A stretch of 64,000 bases of DNA from DATBQN01 sp963755825 (GTDB lineage: Bacteria; Acidobacteriota; Thermoanaerobaculia; Multivoradales; UBA5704), in assembly GCA_963755825.1 (NCBI GenBank), contig CAVWLA010000001.1, positions 1,674,001 through 1,738,000 of the forward strand, in the 5' to 3' direction. The notes under the pieces were generated by a model. It was not told the DNA's origin. It did no database searches and worked only from the letters and a program-made list of their open reading frames with translations. Shown one piece after another: positions 24,769-33,995 of this stretch (positions within the stretch are counted from its first letter, which is position 1; every line of letters starts with the position of its first letter). The position numbers were made by a program, and so were the translations under genes.

Positions 24769-26630
24769 GAAGAAGGGGGCTCCGGAGCGCCGCCGCTCTC
24801 CCACGGGCCGCCGATCTCCGGCTCCGCGCCCTCCCCCGCCTGAAGCTGCTCGAACACCCGCTTCCCCATCGCCGGCCCCAGCGCCGCCTGCAGCTCCTCG
24901 ACCGTCGCCTTCCTCACCCCCTCCAGGCTGCCGAACGTCTGGATCAATAACCGCTTGCGGCGCGGGCCGACGCCCGCCAGCTCGTCGAGCTTGCTCTTCA
25001 GCGTCCGCACGTTGCGGCGCTTCCGGTGGCGGGAGACGGCGAAGCGGTGGGCTTCGTCGCGGATCTGCTGCAGGAGCTTCAGGGCCGGGTCGTCGCGCGT
25101 CCAGCGCAGCGGCTCCGGCTCCTCCGGCGCGTAGACCTCCTCCTCGCGCTTGGCGAGCGAGATGATCCGCGTCTCCTCGACGCCGAGTTCGGTGAGCGCC
25201 TGGAGGGCGGCGTTGAGCTGGCCGCGGCCGCCGTCGATGAGGATGAGGTCGGGCATCGCGCCGACCTCCTCGAGCACCCGCCGATAGCGCCGCTCGACGG
25301 CCTCCTGGATGGAGCGGAAGTCGTCGACGCGGTTGCCGATGCTCTTGATGTTGAAGCTGCGGTACTCCCCCTTGCGCATCTTCCCCTCCTCCCAGACGAC
25401 CATCGAGGCGACCGTCTCGCCGCCCTGGAAGTGGGAGATGTCGAAGCCCTCGATCCGCCGCGGCGGGCCGTCGAGGCCGAGGTGCCCCTCGAGGCCGGCG
25501 GCGCCCGGCGAGTCGGCGCTGCCAGCGCGGAAGCGGCGGCGGTGCGCCAGCTCGGCGTTGTGGCGCGCCAGCACCAGCCGCTCCGCCTTGGGGCCGCGCG
25601 ACGGCATGCGGAGATAGACCTTCTCGTCCTTCTTCTCCGACAGCCAGGCGAGGAGCGCCTCCTCGCCCTCGATCGGCACCGGCAGGTGGATTTCCTTGGG
25701 GATGAAGGTGGTGCGGTCGTAGAGCTGGGGCAGCAGCTCGGAGAGCAGCTCGCCGGGAGAGATGTCCCCAACCTGCTCCCAGAAGAGCTCGCGGCGGTCG
25801 AGCACCTGGCCGCCGCGCATGACGAGCACCGCGACGGCGGCGCTGCCGCCGGAGATGCAGACGCCGAAGACGTCGACGTCCTCGCCGCCGACCGACGACA
25901 GCTTGCGCCGCTGGCTGATCGACTCGATCTCGGCGACGCGGTCGCGCAGGCGCGCCGCGCGCTCGTAGTCCATCGCCTCGGCGGCCTCCCACATCTCGCG
26001 CTTCAGGCTCTTCACCACCGGCTCGATCCGGCCGGCGAGGAAGAGCCGCGCCCGCTCGACCGCCGCCGTGTAGGCCTCGCCGGTGGTCAGCCCGGCGACG
26101 CAGGGTCCGAGGCAGCGGTGCATGTCGTAGTAGAGGCAGGGGCGCGCCAGGCTGCCGTCGATCTCCAGGTGGCAGACGCGGATCTGGAAGAGCTTCTGGA
26201 CGAGCTTGATCCCCTTGCGCGCCAAGCCGCCGGGGAGGAAGGGGCCGAAGTAATTGGCGCCGTCCTCGCGGATGCGGCGGGTGAAGGCGATGCGCGGGAA
26301 GGGGTCGGCGGTCAGCTTGAGGTAGGGGTAGGTCTTGTCGTCGCGGAGGAGGATGTTGTAGCGCGGCCGGCGCCGCTTGATCCAGTTGTTCTCGAGGAGG
26401 AGCGCCTCGGCCTCCGAGTCGGTGACGACGAACTCGAGGTCGACCGCCTCGAAGACCATCGCCGCCAGGCGCGGCTCGTGGTCGCGGGCGAGGTAGGACG
26501 AGGCGCGCTTCCTGAGCGACTTGGCCTTGCCGACATAGAGGACCTTGCCGTGGGCGTCCTTGAAGATGTAGATGCCGGGCCGGTCGGGGAGGTCCCGGAT
26601 CTTCTGGGCGAGGATCTCGTGGTCGGGCAT
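24765..26630 (-). CDS. uvrC: Excinuclease ABC subunit C
   Basis: 621 residues. The N-terminal GIY-YIG nuclease is seen in PDRPGIYIFKDAHGKVLYVGK, followed by the UVR motif around residues 200-235 (EMWEAAEAMDYERAARLRD), the RNase-H-like 5' nuclease with GFDISHFQG and LILIDGGRGQL, and a C-terminal helix-hairpin-helix (LDELAGVGPRRKRLLIQTFG). UvrC makes both incisions around bulky DNA lesions after UvrB loading. uvrB lies 36 bases upstream on the same strand. The C-terminus has a short extension rich in E, P and G. Confidence 0.96.
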   Translation of the reverse strand: MPDHEILAQKIRDLPDRPGIYIFKDAHGKVLYVGKAKSLRKRASSYLARDHEPRLAAMVFEAVDLEFVVTDSEAEALLLENNWIKRRRPRYNILLRDDKTYPYLKLTADPFPRIAFTRRIREDGANYFGPFLPGGLARKGIKLVQKLFQIRVCHLEIDGSLARPCLYYDMHRCLGPCVAGLTTGEAYTAAVERARLFLAGRIEPVVKSLKREMWEAAEAMDYERAARLRDRVAEIESISQRRKLSSVGGEDVDVFGVCISGGSAAVAVLVMRGGQVLDRRELFWEQVGDISPGELLSELLPQLYDRTTFIPKEIHLPVPIEGEEALLAWLSEKKDEKVYLRMPSRGPKAERLVLARHNAELAHRRRFRAGSADSPGAAGLEGHLGLDGPPRRIEGFDISHFQGGETVASMVVWEEGKMRKGEYRSFNIKSIGNRVDDFRSIQEAVERRYRRVLEEVGAMPDLILIDGGRGQLNAALQALTELGVEETRIISLAKREEEVYAPEEPEPLRWTRDDPALKLLQQIRDEAHRFAVSRHRKRRNVRTLKSKLDELAGVGPRRKRLLIQTFGSLEGVRKATVEELQAALGPAMGKRVFEQLQAGEGAEPEIGGPWESGGAPEPPSS

Positions 26631-26666
26631 GAGCGGAGGGTCGCCGCCGGAGCGGCGGCCTGGTGG

Positions 26667-28655
26667 CTATCCGGCGTAAATCTGCAGCTCGCGCAGCTCG
26701 CGGAGCTTGTCGCGGAGGGCCGCCGCCTCCTCGAACTCCAGGCGCTTGGCGGCGGCGCGCATCTCCTTCTCGACCTTGGCGATGCGCTCGTTGAGCGGCA
26801 GGTCGCCGCCCTCGGCGACCTCGGAGAGCTGCGTCGGGCCGACCGAGTAGTAGTCGAGGTTCGCCATCTGCACCAGCGGGTTGTGGATGTCTTTCAGGAT
26901 CGAGGTCGGCTCGATGCCGAACTCCAGGTTGTAGCTCGCCTGCCTCTCGCGCCGCCGCTCGGTCTCGGCGAGCGCCCGCCGCATCGAGTCGGTCTTGCGG
27001 TCGGCGTAGAAGATGACCTTGCCGTGGAGGTTGCGCGCCGCGCGGCCGGAGGTCTGGATGAGCGAGGTCTCGCTGCGCAGGAAGCCCTCCTTGTCGGCGT
27101 CGAGGATGGCGACCAGCGACACCTCGGGGAGGTCGAGCCCCTCGCGCAGCAGGTTGATTCCCACCAGCACGTCGAACTCGCCGCGGCGCAGGGCGGTGAC
27201 GATCTCGACGCGCTCCAGCGTCTCGACGTCGCTGTGCAGGTAGCGCACCCGCATGCCGAGCTCGGTCAGGTACTGGGTGAGCTCCTCGGCCATGCGCTTG
27301 GTGAGCGTCGTCACCAGCGCCCGCTCGTTCTGCGCCACCACCCGCTTGACCTGCGCCACCAGATCGTCGACCTGCCCCTTCGCCGGCAGCACCTCGATGA
27401 CCGGATCGAGGAGGCCGGTGGGCCGGATCACCTGCTCGACGATGACGCCGCCGGTGCGCTGCAGCTCCCAGGGCGCCGGCGTCGCCGAGACGTAGACCCG
27501 CTGGCCGATCCTCGCGTCGAACTCGTCGAAGGTGAGCGGCCGGTTGTCGAGCGCCGAAGGGAGGCGGAAGCCGAAGTCGACCAACGTCTGCTTGCGCGAG
27601 CGGTCGCCGTGGTACATCCCGCGCACCTGCGGGATGGTCTGGTGGCTCTCGTCGACGACGAGGAGGAAGTCCTCGGGAAAGTAGTCGAAGAGGGTCGGCG
27701 GCGGCTCCCCCGCCTCACGGCCGGAGAGGTGGCGCGAGTAGTTCTCGATGCCGTGGCAGTAGCCGATCTCCTTCAGCATCTCGAGGTCGAAGCGGGTGCG
27801 CTGCTCCAGCCGCTGCCGCTCGAGGAGCTTGCCCTCCGCCTCGAGCGTCGCCAGCCGGTCGGCGAGCTCGAGCTTGATGCCGTCGACGGCGAGGAGCATC
27901 CGCTCCCTGGGCGTCACGTAATGGGTCTTGGGGTAGATGGCGACCTGCGGCACCTCCTCGAGGACGTCGCCGCGCAGGACGTCGAAGCGGGTGATGCGCT
28001 CGATCTCGTCCCCCCAGTACTCGACGCGGATGCCGACCTCCTCATAGGCCGGCAGCACCTCGAGGACATCGCCGCGCACCCGGAAGCTGCCGTGGTAGAG
28101 GTCGAGCTGGGTGCGCTGGTACTGCATGTCGACGAGGCGCTTCAAGACCGGGTCCATCCCCTCGTCGTCGCCCTTCTTGAGGAACTGCAGCATGCCGTAG
28201 AACGCCTCGGGCGAGCCGAGGCCGTAGATGCAGGACACCGAGGCGACGATCACCACGTCGCGCCGCTCGAAGAGCGCCTTGGTGGCGCGCAGGCGGAGGC
28301 GGTCGATCTCCTCGTTGATGCTGGTCTCTTTCTCGATGTAGGTGTCGGACTGCGGGACGTACGCCTCGGGCTGGTAGTAGTCGTAGTAGGAGACGAAATA
28401 CTCCACGGCATTGTGCGGAAAGAAGCTGCGAAACTCCTGGAAGAGCTGCGCGGCGAGGATCTTGTTGTGCGAGAGGACGAGGGTCGGCCGGTCGACCGTC
28501 TCGATCATCTTGGCGATGGTGAAGGTCTTGCCGGAGCCGGTGACCCCGAGCAGCACCTGCTCCTTGTCGCCGCGGCGGAGGCCGGCGACGAGCTGGTCGA
28601 TGGCCGCCGGCTGATCGCCCTGCGGCGTGAAGCGGGAGACGAGGTCGAAAGGCAT
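26667..28655 (-). CDS. uvrB: Excinuclease ABC subunit B
   Basis: 662 residues, the usual length. Walker A GVTGSGKTFTIAKMI near residue 40, the beta-hairpin YYDYYQPEAYVPQSDTYIEK near 95, helicase motif DESHQTIPQ, and motif VI QTSGRAARN are all present. The C-terminal UVR motif (KRLEFEEAAALRDKLREL) mediates the UvrC contact. It scans damage delivered by UvrA and positions UvrC. Gene order uvrB-uvrC here suggests a repair operon; uvrA is not in the window. Confidence 0.97.
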   Translation of the reverse strand: MPFDLVSRFTPQGDQPAAIDQLVAGLRRGDKEQVLLGVTGSGKTFTIAKMIETVDRPTLVLSHNKILAAQLFQEFRSFFPHNAVEYFVSYYDYYQPEAYVPQSDTYIEKETSINEEIDRLRLRATKALFERRDVVIVASVSCIYGLGSPEAFYGMLQFLKKGDDEGMDPVLKRLVDMQYQRTQLDLYHGSFRVRGDVLEVLPAYEEVGIRVEYWGDEIERITRFDVLRGDVLEEVPQVAIYPKTHYVTPRERMLLAVDGIKLELADRLATLEAEGKLLERQRLEQRTRFDLEMLKEIGYCHGIENYSRHLSGREAGEPPPTLFDYFPEDFLLVVDESHQTIPQVRGMYHGDRSRKQTLVDFGFRLPSALDNRPLTFDEFDARIGQRVYVSATPAPWELQRTGGVIVEQVIRPTGLLDPVIEVLPAKGQVDDLVAQVKRVVAQNERALVTTLTKRMAEELTQYLTELGMRVRYLHSDVETLERVEIVTALRRGEFDVLVGINLLREGLDLPEVSLVAILDADKEGFLRSETSLIQTSGRAARNLHGKVIFYADRKTDSMRRALAETERRRERQASYNLEFGIEPTSILKDIHNPLVQMANLDYYSVGPTQLSEVAEGGDLPLNERIAKVEKEMRAAAKRLEFEEAAALRDKLRELRELQIYAG

Positions 28656-28717
28656 CGAACGACGTCAACACGGCGAGGGCGGCGATTCTTCCGCCGCGCC
28701 GCGGCCGCGACGGCCCT

Positions 28718-29242
28718 TCAGATCCGCTGCGGCGCCGCCGGCGGCTCACCGGCGGCGGGCGGCGAGCCGGGGGTGGAGGGCGGCGACGCCGGGATCTCGT
28801 CCGCACCCGGCGGCGGCCGCTTGCCGGCGGTCAGCTCGAGGGTGCGGGTCAGCTCGAGGATCTGCTTGCGCGTCACCTGCCCCTTCGGCTTGCTGATGAT
28901 CTGCATGAGCTGGGTCTGGAAGGGCTGCAGGTACTTGGGGTCGGACTTGCCGCCGTGGGCGAACACCGCCGAGAGGTCGGCGAAGGCGCGATGGAGGTCG
29001 CCGCGCTCCCCTGGCGTGAGGTCGTCCGGCGCCACCTCGGTCACCTTCTCCTCGACCAGCGCGAACCACTTCTGCACCAGCTTCTGGGCGTTGAACGCGC
29101 AGTAGAGGAAGCCGCAGAGGATGAGCACCATCAACGCGCCGCAGCCGACGAACACCGGCTTGCTGCACCCCCCTCGCGCCGACGGCGCGGTCGGCGTGGG
29201 ATTGAACGGGCTGGGCGCTCGCGGCTCGACGATGTCGCTCAT
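28718..29242 (-). CDS. Single-pass membrane protein of unknown function
   Basis: 174 residues. A Pro-rich cytoplasmic-like N-terminus (about 30 residues) precedes one hydrophobic segment, VFVGCGALMVLILCGFLYC (about residues 30-48), then a charged helical domain with QKLVQKWFALVEEKV and HRAFADLSAVF, and a Pro/Gly-rich tail. No known domain is recognised. Upstream of uvrB on the same strand with a 62-base gap, and divergent from the class A PBP gene. Likely a bitopic membrane protein with the helical part outside or in the periplasm. Confidence 0.6.
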   Translation of the reverse strand: MSDIVEPRAPSPFNPTPTAPSARGGCSKPVFVGCGALMVLILCGFLYCAFNAQKLVQKWFALVEEKVTEVAPDDLTPGERGDLHRAFADLSAVFAHGGKSDPKYLQPFQTQLMQIISKPKGQVTRKQILELTRTLELTAGKRPPPGADEIPASPPSTPGSPPAAGEPPAAPQRI

Positions 29243-29340
29243 GCTGCCTCCGAGGTGGACTTGCCGGGTTGTATCACCGCGACGCCGGGACGACAAGCCG
29301 GTGCCGTGGCGGAAGGCGCGCCCGGCGTCGCGGCTGTCTC

Positions 29341-29346
29341 TATAAT
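29341..29346 (+). promoter_or_regulatory. TATAAT -10 box immediately before the PBP start codon
   Basis: A perfect TATAAT ends only 8 bases before the ATG at 29355. Transcription would therefore begin at or within a few bases of the start codon. No TTGACA-like -35 is visible at the proper distance, and no Shine-Dalgarno fits between the box and ATG. Confidence 0.55.
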
Positions 29347-29354
29347 GGCCGGCC

Positions 29355-31940
29355 ATGGACTACGACCCGCCGACCTCGCCCCGCCGGCGCGACGATCTGC
29401 GCGCCACCGCGCGGCCGATCCCCCGCCGCTCTCTCCTGCGCTGGGCATGGCCGCTGGTCGCCGCCATCGTGCTCGGGATCGTCGGCGGCGTCGCCGTCGC
29501 CGCGGCGATCCACATGCCGCGGGTCGACCAGCTCGCCGAGTTCACGCCCAGCCTGGTGACCCAGCTCTACGACCGCAACGGCCACGTTTACCGCAGCTTC
29601 GCGCGCGAGCGGCGGGTGATGCTCAAAGAGGGCGAGATGCCGCTCGTCATCCAGCAGGCGGTGCTCGCCTCGGAAGACAGCAACTTCTTCCAGCACGGCG
29701 GCGTCGATCCGCTCGGCATCGTGCGCGCCAGCATGACCGACGTGCGCAAGGGCCGCGTCGTGCAGGGTGCCTCGACGATCACCATGCAGCTGGCGCGCAC
29801 CGTCTTCCTCACCCGCCAGCGCACCTGGCACCGCAAGGTCGAAGAGGCCCTCCTCGCCGTCGAGCTCGAGAAGACCTACAGCAAGCAGCAGATCCTCACC
29901 CTCTACCTGAACCTCCTCAACCTCGGGCACGGCAACTACGGCGTCGAGGCGGCCTCGCGGTTCTACTTCAACAAGCCGGCCAAGGCGCTGACCGTGGCCG
30001 AGGCGGCGACCCTCGCCGGCATCATCCCCGCCCCCAGCCGCTACAGCCCCTACAACACGCCGGAGCTGGTGGTCCACCAGCGCGACCGCGTGCTGCGCCG
30101 CATGCTCGAGGAGCGCTACCTGACCGCGGCGCAGTACCAGGCGGCCTTGGCGCAGCCGCTCGTCGTCGCCACCCAGCAAGCGCCGGAGGCCCTCGCCCCC
30201 TACTTCGCCGAGGAGGTCCGCAAGCGCCTCGAGGCGACCTATGGCGCCACCGAGCTCTACGGCGCCGGCCTGCAGGTGCACACCACCCTCGATCCGGTGA
30301 TCCAGGCCGCCGCGCAGCGGGCGGTGCAGGCGGAGCTCGTCAAGCTCGATCACCGGCGCGGCTTCCGCGGCCCGCTGGGAACGATCCGGGAGGCCGACAT
30401 CGACTCCCAGGAGCTGCCCACCTGGACGCGGCAGGCGCCGGCGCCGGGGCGCTGGGTGCAGGGGCTGGTACTCGAGTCCGGCAGGACCGCGGCGAAGGTG
30501 AAGATCGGGCCGCAAGTCTACCCTCTCGACAAGAAGGGGATGGCCTGGACCGGCCGCAGCGCTCCGTCGGAGCTCCTCAAGCGCGGCGACGTCGCCTGGT
30601 TCCGGCTCGACGTCCCCGAGCCCGAGGGGAAGGACAAAAAGAAACAGAGAGAAAAGGATGAGAAGCCCGCGGCAGCGGCGGCCAGCGGAGCCGGTGCCGC
30701 GGCGCCGCTCCAGCTCTTCCTCGAGCAGGAGCCGCGGATGGAGGCGGCGGCGCTGGTGCTCGAGTCGCGCACCGGCGCCATCCGGGCGATGGTCGGCGGC
30801 TGGAACTTCGAGCGCAACAAGTTCAACCGCATCACCCAGGCGCGCCGGCAGGTGGGCTCGGCCTTCAAGCCCTTCGTCTACGGCGCCGCGATCGAGTCGG
30901 GCTGGACGCCCGCCGACACCCTGCTTGACGCGCCGACCTCCTTCATCGGCGCCGACGGCAAGCTCAGCTATCGGCCGGAGAACTACTACCACAAGCACTA
31001 CGGCATCGTGACTCTCCGCCGGGCGCTCGAGCAGTCGATCAACGTGCCGGCGGTCAAGCTCTTCGACCTCCTCGGCGCCAAGCGGGTGCTCGACTTCGCG
31101 CACCGCTGCGGCATCCAGTCGCCGCTGCCTCCCTATCCGAGCGTCGCCCTGGGCTCGGCGGACCTGCTGCCGCTCGAGCTCGCCGGCGCCTACGCGGCGA
31201 TCGCCAACCAGGGAACCCACGTCGAGCCCTACATGGTCGACCGCGTCGCCACGGCGGACGGCCAGGTGCTCGAGCAGCAGTTCCCGGCGGCGCGGACCTC
31301 CACCACCCCGCCCGTCGCCTACGTCCTCTCCCACATGATGGAAGGGGTGGTCGACCATGGCACGGCGTACGCCCTCGCCGACCTCGACATCGACATCGCC
31401 GGCAAGACCGGGACGACCGACGACTTCACCGACGCCTGGTTCGTCGGCTTCACGCCGCGCTACACCATCCTCACCTGGGTCGGCTACGACGTGAAGAAGT
31501 CGCTCGGCAACGGGATGAGCGGCGCCGTCGCGGCGGTGCCGATGTGGCGGCAGATCGCCGCCGACGGCCTCGCCACCGGCTGGCTCGCCAAGGGCGAGAA
31601 GTTCACCGTGCCGCCGGGCGTCGTGCTCAAGGACGTCGAGTACTACACCGGCCTCCTCTCCGACGCGGGGAGCTACCGCACCCAGAAGGAGGCCTTCGTC
31701 GCCGGCACCGAGCCGGACCGCCAATACAACAACCGCTGGTCGACGATCACCACCCTCCCCTGGTACCAGCAGCGCGCTTTCTACATCCCGAAGCAGGGCG
31801 AGCGGATGTCGAACGGCGTCTCCGCTCCCGGCGGGACGCCGCCGGGCGCCGCGCCGCCCGCCGCCAACACGGTGCCGCCGCCGACCGGCGACGTGGGGGG
31901 CGAGGGCGACGCCGGGCAGGCCCCCCCACCGCCGGGCTAG
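29355..31940 (+). CDS. Class A penicillin-binding protein (bifunctional glycosyltransferase/transpeptidase, PBP1A/1B type)
   Basis: 861 residues. A short cytoplasmic tail and one membrane anchor (LLRWAWPLVAAIVLGIVGG, about 27-45) precede the GT51 domain: EDSNFFQHGGVDPLGI supplies the catalytic Glu, QGASTITMQLARTVFL and KVEEALLAVELEKTYSKQQI follow. The transpeptidase domain has the S-x2-K in RQVGSAFKPFVYG (about 505), the S-x-N in EQSINVPAVK and KTGTTDDFTDAWFVG as the K-T-G motif. A Lys/Pro/Ala-rich linker lies between the domains and the C-terminus is Pro/Gly rich. It polymerises and cross-links peptidoglycan in the periplasm. Confidence 0.95.
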   Translation: MDYDPPTSPRRRDDLRATARPIPRRSLLRWAWPLVAAIVLGIVGGVAVAAAIHMPRVDQLAEFTPSLVTQLYDRNGHVYRSFARERRVMLKEGEMPLVIQQAVLASEDSNFFQHGGVDPLGIVRASMTDVRKGRVVQGASTITMQLARTVFLTRQRTWHRKVEEALLAVELEKTYSKQQILTLYLNLLNLGHGNYGVEAASRFYFNKPAKALTVAEAATLAGIIPAPSRYSPYNTPELVVHQRDRVLRRMLEERYLTAAQYQAALAQPLVVATQQAPEALAPYFAEEVRKRLEATYGATELYGAGLQVHTTLDPVIQAAAQRAVQAELVKLDHRRGFRGPLGTIREADIDSQELPTWTRQAPAPGRWVQGLVLESGRTAAKVKIGPQVYPLDKKGMAWTGRSAPSELLKRGDVAWFRLDVPEPEGKDKKKQREKDEKPAAAAASGAGAAAPLQLFLEQEPRMEAAALVLESRTGAIRAMVGGWNFERNKFNRITQARRQVGSAFKPFVYGAAIESGWTPADTLLDAPTSFIGADGKLSYRPENYYHKHYGIVTLRRALEQSINVPAVKLFDLLGAKRVLDFAHRCGIQSPLPPYPSVALGSADLLPLELAGAYAAIANQGTHVEPYMVDRVATADGQVLEQQFPAARTSTTPPVAYVLSHMMEGVVDHGTAYALADLDIDIAGKTGTTDDFTDAWFVGFTPRYTILTWVGYDVKKSLGNGMSGAVAAVPMWRQIAADGLATGWLAKGEKFTVPPGVVLKDVEYYTGLLSDAGSYRTQKEAFVAGTEPDRQYNNRWSTITTLPWYQQRAFYIPKQGERMSNGVSAPGGTPPGAAPPAANTVPPPTGDVGGEGDAGQAPPPPG

Positions 31941-31985
31941 CGGGCCACGGCTTCGGTTAGCTGCCGAGGGCTTGCGATAGGCGGC

Positions 31986-33257
31986 TCAGCGCGGCTTCGT
32001 CCCCACCATGCCGTAGTCCTGGTAGCCGAAGAGGAGCTCGTCCAGCCGATCGCGCAGGCGGTTGACGCGGTCGGCGAGGAGCCGCTGCTCCTCCGGCAGC
32101 GGAGCGAGGTCGATCTCCGGCAGCCTCTCGCTGTCGGGGAACGGCCGCATGTCGAGACGCTCGATGGGATCGAAGCCGGCGAGCTCGTAGAGCAGCCGCA
32201 GGCTCTCCGGATGGACCGGCCGGCGATGCGTCGGATCGAGCCAGAAGTTGCGCGCCGCGACGACGATGGAGAGTGGGTTCGGCGTCTCAAGGATCAGCAC
32301 GCCGCCGGGCAGCAGGGCGCGCCAGGCGAGCCGTACCAGGCGATCGAGCGACTCCGCCGCGAGGTGCTCGACGACGTGGAACGAGACGACGCCGCCGAGG
32401 CTCGCCGGCGGCGCCGCCGCCAGCCGCTCGAAGAGGTCGCCGTGCTCGGCGGCGAGCCCGCGCTCGCGGCAGAGGGCGACCATGCGGGCGCTGCCGTCGA
32501 CCCCCGCCGCCGCGACGCCACGGGCGCCGAGGATGGCGAGCGCCTCGCCGCGGCCGCAGCCGAGGTCGAGCACCGGCCCGCGGCCCTCGAGATAGGGCAG
32601 GTAGCGCGAAAGGCGCTCGGCGATCTCCTCCTCCGTGCCGCGGTACCGCTTCTCGAGCTCGAGATAGGAGTGCTCCTCGCGCACGCGGGAGAGGTCGGCG
32701 AGGACGCCGGCGCCGTCCGCCGCGCCGGGAGGTTGTGCGGCGCGCTCCACCGCGCCGGTCTCGGCGACGGCGAGGGCGCCGCCCAGGCTCCCCAGCAGGT
32801 CGCGCGCCTCGCGGCGATAGCGGTCGAGCTTCTGGTCGACGCGGGCGAAGAGCGCGTCGTTGTGGTGCATGAGCTCGGTGACGCCCTCGAAGGCCAAGGC
32901 CTCCAGGTAGGCGATACGGTCGTCGTGGCGGACGCGGTCGGCGTCGAGGCGCTCGAGGTGCTCGAGGAGGATGAGGTTGAAGACCCGCTGCCGCTCCCAG
33001 AGGTCGTTCTGCGGCACCTTGACGATCGGCCGCAGCAGGCGCTTCCAGAGGACGAGGAGCCTGCCCGTGGCGCCGCGATGGCTGCGGATGGGAAACTCGC
33101 GATCCCCTTTCCACAGCCACCGCCAGTCGCGCAGGTCGCGGCTGGGCTCGTCCAGGAAGTCGGCGAGGGTGGGGGCGGGCCGATCGCCGTCCGCTGCGCG
33201 CTCGGTCATCTCTCGATTGGCGATGGAATTCGCGCTTGGATTCGGAAGGTCGGACAC
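31986..33257 (-). CDS. Class I SAM-dependent methyltransferase with N-terminal helical region
   Basis: 423 residues from a GTG. The first ~200 residues are mostly helical and charged. The methyltransferase core starts with VLDLGCGRGEALAIL (motif I), then VDGSARMVALCRERGL, GVVSFHVVEHLAAESL and GGVLILETPNP. WLDPTHRRPVHPESLRLLYE matches methyltransferases found in O-antigen and glycan modification loci. The acceptor is unknown, and no glycan cluster is adjacent here. It is the last gene of the leftward ribosomal-protein run, 42 bases after rplI. An ATG at 33209 is an alternative start. Confidence 0.8.
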   Translation of the reverse strand: MSDLPNPSANSIANREMTERAADGDRPAPTLADFLDEPSRDLRDWRWLWKGDREFPIRSHRGATGRLLVLWKRLLRPIVKVPQNDLWERQRVFNLILLEHLERLDADRVRHDDRIAYLEALAFEGVTELMHHNDALFARVDQKLDRYRREARDLLGSLGGALAVAETGAVERAAQPPGAADGAGVLADLSRVREEHSYLELEKRYRGTEEEIAERLSRYLPYLEGRGPVLDLGCGRGEALAILGARGVAAAGVDGSARMVALCRERGLAAEHGDLFERLAAAPPASLGGVVSFHVVEHLAAESLDRLVRLAWRALLPGGVLILETPNPLSIVVAARNFWLDPTHRRPVHPESLRLLYELAGFDPIERLDMRPFPDSERLPEIDLAPLPEEQRLLADRVNRLRDRLDELLFGYQDYGMVGTKPR

Positions 33258-33299
33258 GGCAGGGCGGCCGTACGGCTGCCCCGCCGCAGCAAGACGACG

Positions 33300-33746
33300 T
33301 TATGCTTCGGGCACCACCGAGACGGTGACCTCGGCGACGACCTCGGGATGGAGCTCCACCCGCACCGGGTGGTCGCCGAGGGTCTTGATGCCGCCCTCGA
33401 GGTCGATCCGCCGGCGGTCGATGTTGAAGCCCTTGGCGGCCAGCACGTCGGCGATGTCGCCGGCGGTCACCGAGCCGTAGAGCGTCTCGGTCTCACCCAC
33501 CCGCTTGGGGATGGAGATCTTCAAGCCGGCGAGCTGCTTGGCGACCGCCGAGGCCGCCTCGCGCTCCTGCAGGTGGCGGGCATCGATCTTCGCCCGCTGG
33601 TGCTCGAAAAAGGTGATGTTGGCGTGCGACGCCTCGAGCGCGATGGCCTGGGGCAGCAGGTAGTTGCGGGCGAAGCCCGGCTTGACCTCCACCACCTGCC
33701 CGCGCTTTCCGAGATGACGCTGGTCGGAGAGCAGGATCACTTTCAC
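33300..33746 (-). CDS. rplI: Ribosomal protein bL9
   Basis: 148 residues, normal length. MKVILLSDQRHLGKRGQVVEVKPGFARNYLLPQ is the near-invariant L9 N-domain (here quoted in parts: LGKRGQVVEVK and GFARNYLLP). A central connecting helix and the C-terminal domain ending in HPEVVAEVTVSVV follow. Binds 23S rRNA at the L1 stalk base. Third gene of rpsF-rpsR-rplI, 12 bases after rpsR. Confidence 0.97.
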   Translation of the reverse strand: MKVILLSDQRHLGKRGQVVEVKPGFARNYLLPQAIALEASHANITFFEHQRAKIDARHLQEREAASAVAKQLAGLKISIPKRVGETETLYGSVTAGDIADVLAAKGFNIDRRRIDLEGGIKTLGDHPVRVELHPEVVAEVTVSVVPEA

Positions 33747-33758
33747 GGGAGGCTCCTC

Positions 33759-33992
33759 CTAATCGGTGGTGAACGGGATCAACGCCAGGTGACGCGCGCG
33801 CTTGATCGCCGACTGGAGCAGCCGTTGATGGCGGGCGCAGGTTCCCGAGATCCGGCGGGGCAGGATCTTCGAGCGCTCGGGGATGAACTGCTGCAGCAGC
33901 TTGACGTCCTTGAAATCGACGTAGTCGATCTTGTCGGCGCAAAACTTACAGACCTTGCGCCGGCGGTAGAAAACCTTCTTTGGTCTCGCCAT
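33759..33992 (-). CDS. rpsR: Ribosomal protein bS18
   Basis: 77 residues. CKFCADKIDYVDFKDVKLL, ILPRRISGTCARHQR and LQSAIKRARHLALIPF are the S18 signatures. Three Cys in a C-x2-C...C arrangement with a His may form the zinc-binding version. Binds S6 on the 30S platform; rpsF lies 3 bases upstream. Confidence 0.97.
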   Translation of the reverse strand: MARPKKVFYRRRKVCKFCADKIDYVDFKDVKLLQQFIPERSKILPRRISGTCARHQRLLQSAIKRARHLALIPFTTD

Positions 33993-33995
33993 GGC

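Noticed and set aside
25026..29105. Plus-strand open frame of about 1359 codons
   Set aside because: It lies wholly antisense to uvrC, uvrB and the small membrane protein, and its residues are Asp/Val/Leu-rich low-complexity typical of GC-biased antisense frames.
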